Assembly (NCBI RefSeq): GCF_030035675.1
Contig: NC_084499.1
Span: 16,874,239-16,938,238 of the forward strand
DNA: 64,000 nt
Direction of reading: 5' to 3'
DNA from: Rhineura floridana
Lineage: Eukaryota > Chordata > Lepidosauria > Squamata > Rhineuridae
The position numbers and the translations under genes were made by a program. Positions 23,001 through 32,000 of this stretch are shown in pieces. The first letter of the stretch is position 1; every line of letters begins with the position of its first letter. Below the pieces are notes generated by a model. That model was not told where the DNA came from. It made no database searches and saw nothing but the letters and a program-made list of their open reading frames with translations.

Positions 23001-26000
23001 ATTAGCTTATGAATAGAGAACACACCTCCTGGTTACATACTCAAGCATGTGATGACAGCAGCCGTCCTAGAAGAAATACCCTCACCATAGACCTGTGTGG
23101 GAGAGTGGAGGACCTATCGTCGAGGAATTATTGTGGCCATAGCTCATAAGCTTTGTTTTCCTGTTGAAATCAGCCCTTTATTCAAACGCATGAGAACTGG
23201 AATCTTACTTTATTTCGGGGGAAAGGGCCGTAGTAGCTCGGTGGTAGAGCACCAGCTTTGCATGCAGAAAGTCCCAGCTTTGATCCTGGGCACCTCCAGG
23301 CAGGGATGGGATTGCCCCCTACCTGAGACCCAGAGAGCTGCTGCCAGTCAGTGTAGACAATACTGAGCTAGATGGACCAATGACTCAGTATACGACACCT
23401 AAAATTCATCTCTGGCTTGCTAATAAAAATCAGTAGCTCAGTTATCTGTAGTGATGTTCCCCAAGGAAGCTATGTGTTTGCTCAAGGCTGGAGACAGAGC
23501 TAGAAAACTGCTGGGCAGAATATTTTCAAAAATGGAGGATCAGCTCTTGTGCGTTTCTCGAATCCAGAATCTCTGGGTGTAAGTTCAGCGTTGGTCAGCG
23601 TCTAGGAGAGCCGAATCTAGCTATCTTTGCTTTCAATACAAGGGAGTTTCCTATGTTTAAGGCGGAGGTGGGGGACCTTTCTCAGCCCGCGGGCCACATT
23701 CCCTCCTTGAGCAACCTTCCGAGGGCCACATGCCAGTGGTGGGCGTGGCCACAGGCGAAAGTAGGTGGAGCCACAAATGTAAGTTGTACCTTTGGACAGT
23801 AGGCTAGTTTCTGAGATCTTCCATTCAGACAAGCAAGAGGTTCACATTCCAACCAGACGAAAACACTCCGGTTGTGAAGCTGGCCCGTGACGGGTGTGGC
23901 CTAGGGAGAGGGCCTGATAGAGAGGTTTGGAGGGCCGCATTCGGCCCTGGGTCTAAAGTTTCCCACTCCTGGTTTAAGGGGAAGGGCCGCAGGTTGGAGC
24001 ACATGCGTTGTATGCAAAAGATGCCATGTTCAAGCCAAAGCATCTCCCGGTCAGGTTAGCAACTATTCCTGTGCCAGCAACCCTGGAGAGCCCCAGTGGA
24101 TCAATGTGCCAAATATTGAGCTAGACGGGCCAATGAACTGAATGACTGAAGCCACATCCTGTTTGACTCTCAGCTTTGCCTACCTCGTAGGATTGTTGTG
24201 AGGATAAAAGAAAGGCCTGCCCTACTCACAGTAGACCCACTGTAAGGAATGGACATGACTAAAGACTTAAGACGAGCCCTGCTGGATCAGGCCAGTGGCC
24301 CATCTAGGCTAGCATCCTGTCCTCACAGTGGCCAACCAGGTGCCTCCAAGCCAAGACCTGAGAGCAACAGCAACTCTCCCCACTTCAGATCCCCAGCAAC
24401 CAGTATTCAGGCTGCCTCCTACAGTCGAGGGGGAACAAAACCATTGTGGCTACATCCCTTAACTTGGGTCCTTTCTTTTTAGTGGGCCCACTCAGTAAAA
24501 CTCAGTTGGATACAACCCCGTTTTACCGACAAAACTCTGGCGACCTGGCCAAATTGCTCCCTCCTCTGGGAGTGCCACTTACCTTCCTGTTCTGTTTGTT
24601 CTTCCAGGTCTACATTTCCGAGATTTCTCACCCTGGGGTCCGAGGTGCTTTGGGTTCCTGCCCTCAGATCATGGCTGTCTTGGGCGCCCTTTTTCTCTAT
24701 GCTTTAGGCAAGTACCGAATGCGAGTCTTACAGGGATTGGTCAACTGCAAACTACTGGCTGAAACGGAAGCCAGTTGGTGGCCCTTAGATCGGCTGGTTT
24801 TTAAGACTGGACAGCTGAGCTTCAGAGATTGTTGAAATGTTTTCTTTGTTTGGAAAGGATTCAGGTATCCTTATTTCGCGCCCACTCCCTCTTGGCACTT
24901 GGTCAAACATCCTCCTCTGTGCCAATCCAGTGGCTTCGTCTGCTGGTTGGACAAGTAAGACCGGCTCGGGACCTCCCCAAATTGCAGGATTTATTTTTCC
25001 CCGGTAACTCCTTCTTCCTGATCTGCTTGGTGAAACACTGGAAATTTCACAAGCAGTTGAAAAAAAAATTATCTGATCTTTTAAAGTCATCTGTGTTAAC
25101 TCCTTGTTAGACCTTTTGGCAGATACACCCAATGGCAATCAGAAGATTTTGGTGGTGGGGGGGGGAAGGTCATAGCTCAGTGATAGCAAATCTGCCAGGT
25201 TCAGTCTCCAGCATCAGAATCATGAGGACTGAAGTCTTACTTTATTTTAGATGATGGACAATCATTCATTGACAGAGCATCTGCTTTGCATTCAGAAGGT
25301 CCCAGGTTCGGTCCCCAGCATCTCCAGGTAAGGTTGGGAATGTCCCCTGCCTTGAAACTCTTGGAGAGCTGCTGCCAGTCAGGGTAGGCAATACTGAGCT
25401 ATATGGACCAGTGGTTTGAATCTCTAAAACCGCTTCCTGTTTGAGCCAGATGACTAAAGGTTTGACTCTGTATAAGGCAGCTTCCTATGTTTTCTCGTCA
25501 TTGTGGTTCAAACTATGATCTTTAATCATCATAATCATCAAGAAGTCTGTGCCAAAATGTACAATTTGGGTTCAAGATAATGAGAAACGTGTATTTGCCA
25601 CCAAAAATGCTATCCATACCGTTAGCTCATGCTCAGTGAGACTGGTAGGGCGGAAGGCAGGGAGGCCAACAGTAGGTGGCGCCACAACCAATGAGAGGCA
25701 GAGCCAACTCATTCTAATTTTGCCCCCATCCTCCTCCCTGCTGAGATCTACAAGGGGCAACACTGAGGATGCTAACAGGCAGTGCCACCCCCTGGACTGG
25801 CAGGCAGGTGGGCGTTGGCTGAGGGCAAGCCTAGGTTGGTGGGGCAGCACCACTGGACCTCCCCGCTGGACCAGCATCCTCTGACTGCTCCCTGCTTCAG
25901 AGGCTACTTTTGCATGGCCAGGCAATCTTCCTGTAAATTGCAGGCTGGCCCTGAAGAGGGGGACAGCCAGGTAATGCAAGAGCCAGCTAGCAGCTGCGTA

Positions 26001-29000
26001 AGTCAAACACACCAGGCGAGAACAAGACAGGAGCCTTGGGAATGCCCGGGGAGAGACAATGCAGTTGCTCAAGGCGCCCCACCGATTTAACTGAAAACAC
26101 ATTGCAGGTCTTTCCAAAGATTCTGGCTGGCAAAGTGCTAGAGGAGAGGTTCTTAACGTGTGGTCCGTGGACCCCTAGGAGATCCGTGGATGGGCTTAAC
26201 GGGGGGGTCTGTAAACCAGGTGCAAAAACAAAAACAACTAACCAATTTCCATTGTAATAAAATTAATTATATTTATTTATCCATGGGGGTTCATAGCTTT
26301 CATCAGATTCTCAAAGGGGTCCTGGCCCAATTAAAGTTAGGAACCACTGGACTAGGGGGATGGGATCCAGCACTGATTGATTATTTCTTTGTTTATTACA
26401 TTTAGTTCCCACCTGTCCTCCTCCAAGGAGCTCAAGGAGCTCTACAAACATGGTTCTGCCCCTCCCAGTTTTATCCTCACAACAACCCTGTGAGGTAGGC
26501 TAGGCTGAGAGTAGGGATGGAAAGATCTGTCACTTTCAGTTCTCTCGGTTTCTCGTTTTTCCAATCTTAAACTCAGCTCTCCACTTCCTGCAGCAATCTG
26601 CGATTTTGTTTGTAATCCTCATGAAAATTCTCCAACATTTTTAGTGCGAATTTCTCCTAGTCAGCTTGATTTTGTATGCAGCTTTGATTAATGTGCACAT
26701 TTGTGCGATTTCTCTGACTAGAATGCATTTTTGATGTTATTTTTCGCAAAGATATTCATGTTTATGCACACTTTCCCCTAACATACGCATTTTTGTAAAT
26801 ATTGTTTGGTTGGCGAACTGCTTCCCAATATCTGAACAAGTGTACATTTTGAAGGATGGCCGTGTTTCACTTCTCATCTTGGTTTGGAAAGTGCGAATTT
26901 GATAGATGCGGCTCGGAACGTGAGCTGAATCGAATTTCTTGCCCTTCCCTAGCTGAGAAAGAGACAGTGACTGGCCCCAAGATCACCCAGTGAGCTTTCA
27001 TGGATGAGTGCAGATATGAACCCTGACCTCCCAGGTCCTAGTCCAACACCCTAACCATGTCACCGCATGATGCAGCAGGTTGAAAACTACACTTCTATTG
27101 GTGCTGCCAAGCCTCAAAAGCAGGGGTAGCCAACATGGTGCCCTCCAGATGTGATTGAACTACAACGCCCGTCATCCCTGAACATCGGAAACAGAGGAGA
27201 ATGGTTCTTTATTGCTCTTGCTGCTTCCTGCAAGCAATCTTTAAACTCACCTCCTCATGCGACCTTTTCCTGTTGCAGGCCTCATTGTCCCCTGGCGCTG
27301 GTTGGCGGTGGCCGGGCAGGTGCCTGTCCTTCTCATGATCGTCCTGCTGTGCTTCATGCCTGACTCACCTCGTTTTCTGATCTCCAAGGGGAAGGAGGAC
27401 GAGGCCCTGCAGGCGCTGAGGTGGCTGAGAGGAACAGATGTGGATTACTGGTGGGAATATGAGCAGATCAAGGACAGCGTGAAGGAGCAGGTGTGCTGTG
27501 TACAGATCACTTTGAGAGAGAGAGGGAGACGCATACACACACACACACATATATTCTCATGAAAGTTTATCAGCGTTTTTGTGTGAATTTCTCCTGCTTT
27601 GTTGTTGTTTTATGCCTTCAAGTCGACTATGACTTACGGCAACCCTATGAATCAGCGACCTCCAATAGCATCTGTTATAAACCACCCTGTTCATATCTTG
27701 TAAGTTCAGGTCTGTGGCACTAGGGTGGCAAAGCTGGTAGATATCCTTAAATGCAGTAGTTTTTCACAGAAGCTACTCCTATACTCCCGGCACCAAAGGG
27801 CGGCCAGGTTAGGCTCTGGCTGAGGGCCCCTGTAGCTGAGAGGGTCCCCTGAAGGGTCCCCCCTTAGGGTGGGAGGCTGGTGCTCCCGTTCCATTATCTG
27901 TGGCAGCATCAGGTTCTGCAACCCAATGCTGCAGCGGACAGCAGAGAGGGAGCTCCCAGGCGCCCCCCCATACAGGCAGTATGGGCTTCAATAAGCCTGC
28001 ACGCATGCTCCACCTACCTCTCCCATCAGGATGAACATCATGGGTGCTGTGCATGCATGCCTACCATCACCTAAGGTGGCAGCAGGAGGTCCCTTAAGGG
28101 GCTGATGCCCCCACCACCCATAGTTCATAGTTCATAGTTCATATGACATGGGTGGGGCATGCAGGTAGGTTTATTAATCCCACGCCGCCTATATCGGGAG
28201 GGAATGTTGGGCTACGGCACCACAGGCCCAGGGCAGGCTGGTGCCCAAGGGCCCAGTCATGCCTGGCGCCAGCCCTGCTCCTATGTTCACCTGTAAGACA
28301 TCAGATCCTCGAATGCTGTGCGAATCTGTTTTCTCCTTGTCGCAGAGCCCTCGACTGCCGAAAGGGACGGCTCAGCGAAAGTGGAGGCGCTGTCCCCTAT
28401 CTTGGAGGCTGTCCCACAAAATGAGGACCTTGCTCAAGGAGGTGGGTGACACGTATCCGTCTGACCAGTTTTATCTCCATCTTTCCTTAGAGCAAACCGA
28501 TTTCGTGGGCAGAGATCAGGCAGCCTTACATCTGCAAACCGCTGGCGATCACCTTGCTGATGAGGTTCCTGCAGCAGCTCTCCGGGGTCACCCCCATCCT
28601 TGTATATTTGCAGCTGATATTTGAGAGCACGGCCGTCATATTGGTAAGCTGACCCTTTGACATCACTTTTACTAGTCGTGGCTTCTCCCAAAGATTCCTG
28701 GCAACAAGGGTTTGTTAAGGGGCCTCCTAATGACTCTCAACACCCTTAACAAACAACAGTTCCCAGGATTCTTTGGTGGTAGCAGTGAGACCACTTTGGA
28801 AAATGGAAATGGACTGCCTTCAAGTCGATTCTGACTTATGGGTCACCCTATGAATAGGGTTTTCATGGTAAGCAGTATTCAGAGGTGGTTTAGCATTGCC
28901 TTCCTCTGAGGCTGAGAGGCAGTGCCTGGCCCAGGGTCACCCAGTCAGCTTCATGGCTGTGTGGGGATTCGAACCCTGGTCTCCCAGGTCGTAGTCCAGC

Positions 29001-32000
29001 ACTCTAACCGCTACGCCACACTGGCTCTCATTAGACCACTTTAACAGGACTTTAAATGTATGGTACATCTGCAACCTTCGTCTTTAAGGTACCTGAAGTC
29101 TCTTATGTTTGTTTTTACTTACAATTTGTCTGAATGTATGTGCTGATCAAAAGCAATCAACCAGGGGGTAGTCACTACAACTCCCATCATCCGTAACCAT
29201 TAGACGTGCCGGCTGGGGCTGAGTTATATCCAAAGTGTTTGGAGGGCATCAAATACCAAACCAACCTACAGACTCGACAGCTCTGCCTGTCCACTGTGTG
29301 TTTTGTTTCTACCTTTATGACCTATATATTCCCCCCTCCTAAGCACATCCTGGACAGGATGCTAAACGTGACATTAGGAATCACCATAAAACAATTACCC
29401 CTCATCTCCATCTGCTATTGATTAAGGCCACATTCACACCAGACGTTTATTCCGCTATCATTCCACTTTAAACAGTAATGGATTCCCCCAGTGAATCCTG
29501 GGAAGTGTAGTTTGGGAAGGGTGCTGAGAGCTGTTAGGAGACTCATATTCCCATCACAGAGCTACAATTCTCAGAATTTTCTGGGAAGAGGGACTGACTG
29601 TAAAACCACTCTGACAAACTGTAGCTCTGTGAGGGGAACAGGGGTTTCCTAATGACTCTCAGCACCTTTCACAAACTACACTTCCCAGGATTATTTGAGG
29701 GAAGCCGCAACTGTTTAAAGTGGAATAAAGGTCTGGTGTGAAAATGGCCTAAGAAAAAAAGTTGACATCTTTCCTTTCTTTATTAATGTTTTTAAATAAT
29801 TTTTTTATTTCAGCCAAAAAAAAAAACCCACCAAAAAACTCCCTGCTCTCAGGCTTACAACCTAAAGAGACATGACACAAAAGGAAAACGGACAGGGAGG
29901 GAGGGAGATTTATGGTTGTGTCCAGTTCGGTCAGAAGTCTCCTGTGTCCTCTTTTTTTAAAAGCGCTCCATAAAATTGCTGGCTGGGGAAAGAGAGAGCC
30001 TTGAAACTTTCTAATTCACATCTCCTTTTTCCTTTGCAGGAGCCACAATACGACGCTGTTATCGTGGGGGCCGTCCGCTTAGCGTCGGTGGCGGTTGCCG
30101 CGTTCTCAATGGATAAAGCTGGAAGGAAGATTCTTCTGTATATCTCAGGTGCGAATTTCATATCCTCCATTCCCTCCATACTTGGTTAATTACTAGCCAG
30201 CTGTTGCCAACCTAGTGCCCTTCACAACACCCATCAGCCCCAGCCAGCTACGGAAGAGGGAGCATGGCCTGGAGGGAGTCCCAGAGGCCAGACAGAGAGG
30301 CTTATAGAATCATAGAGTTGGAAGGGGTCTGTAAGGCCATCCAGTCCAACCCCTTGCTCAATACAGGAATCCAAATTAAAGCATCCCCAACAGGTGGCTG
30401 TCCAGCTGCCTCTTGAAGGACTCCAGCGTTGGAGAGCCCGCCACCTCCCTGGGTCATTGGTTCCATTGTTGTACCGCTCTGACAGTTAGGAAGTTTTTCC
30501 TGATGTCCATTCGAAATCTGGCTTCCTGTAACTTGAGCCCCTTATTCCATGTCCTGCACTCTGGGTTGATTGAGAAAGGATCCTGGCCCTCCTCTGTCTG
30601 ACACCTTTTGGAGGGCCACGTTCAGCCCCTAGGCCTGAGGATCTTCAGCCATGGTCTCACCTTGAGACCTTGCAGCCACCATCCCCTTGATATCTGAGGA
30701 TACAGAATGGATTGTTGGGGAGGGGTTGGGAGCCCAGGTAGATGGGGCAACATACCTTTCAGGTGGTTCAGTTCTGTCCAATTCCATGGTGATATTACAG
30801 GCAGAAAACAAGAGGGCCAGACCGTATGTTTATTCCATATTATTCCACCTGAAACAGTCATGGCTGTTTCCTCCAAAGAATCGGGGGAACTATAGTTTGT
30901 GAAGGCTGCTGAGAATTGTTAGGAGACTCCAGTTCTCCTCACAGAGCTACATGGTTTTTTTGTGTGTTGTGTGTGTGACTTTACTCAGTGGTAGAGAGTA
31001 CCGCCATCTTTTTGGGGGGCTGCCCGTGGCAACCACTTTGTGCTGGCACCCAGAGCACTTTTATCAAGGGATGAGTATACCAACACCTCAATTTTTTTTA
31101 TCCCAAAAAGCCCTGGCTACAATTGTCAGAATGGAACTCTGGGAATTGTCGCTCTGTGAGGGGAATAGGGGTCTCCTAACAGCTGTTAACACCCCTCACA
31201 AGATACAGTTCCCAGGATTCCTTGGGGTAAGAAGCCATGACTGTTTAAAGTGGAATAAGCATATGGTGGGAAGGTGGCTTTAGGGTTATTAGCCACAGGG
31301 GCATCTCCATGGAAGGTCAGGATCCAGAGTCTGGGTGTGAACGGATGAGCCTAACTACCCTTGCATCTCATGTTATCCTTTGTCCCCTCACGCTTATGGC
31401 AGCCAGCATCATGCTCGCTTCAAACCTGACCTTGGGCTTCTACATCCACTACCTCCCTCAACATTCCCATAATTCCTCAGCGATTATGGTGAACGGCAGC
31501 AGCCACGAGGGCCCAGCCACCAGCCTGAGAAGCGGCCTGATGGTCATCCCTCTGGTCGCCACCATGTTCTTCATCATAGGTACGTTAAATGTGGGAACAT
31601 GGCTGTGTATGTGCCATATGTTTAAAGCACCTTTGGAGCATATCTGCCCCCAAAGAATCCTGGGAGCTGTAGTTTACCCTTAAAGAGCTACAGTTCCCAG
31701 CGCCCTTAACTAAACTACAGCTCCCAGAATCATTTGGGATTCTTTAAATGCATGGTGTGTATGCATCCTGTGGGAACATGGGGTTTTTATTCCTCTCTCT
31801 TTCATTATTCTGGAACCTGACAAGGTCATCCGATGAGGCTGAATGTTGGGGAGATTCAGGATAGACTAAATCAGCCTTTCCCAACCCTTGGGTCCCTGGA
31901 TATTGCTGGACTGCAACTCCCATCAGCCCCAGCCAGCATGGCCATCGGTTAGGAATTATGGGAACTGTAGTCCAGCACCGTCTGGGGACCCGAAGGTTGA

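Noticed and set aside
28341-28624. Long frame suggesting exon 6 of SLC2A6 begins at 28346
   Set aside because: The acceptor at 28489-28490 gives [10 protein letters not shown], which aligns with human SSRVSWAEAR; kept only as a possible cassette exon.
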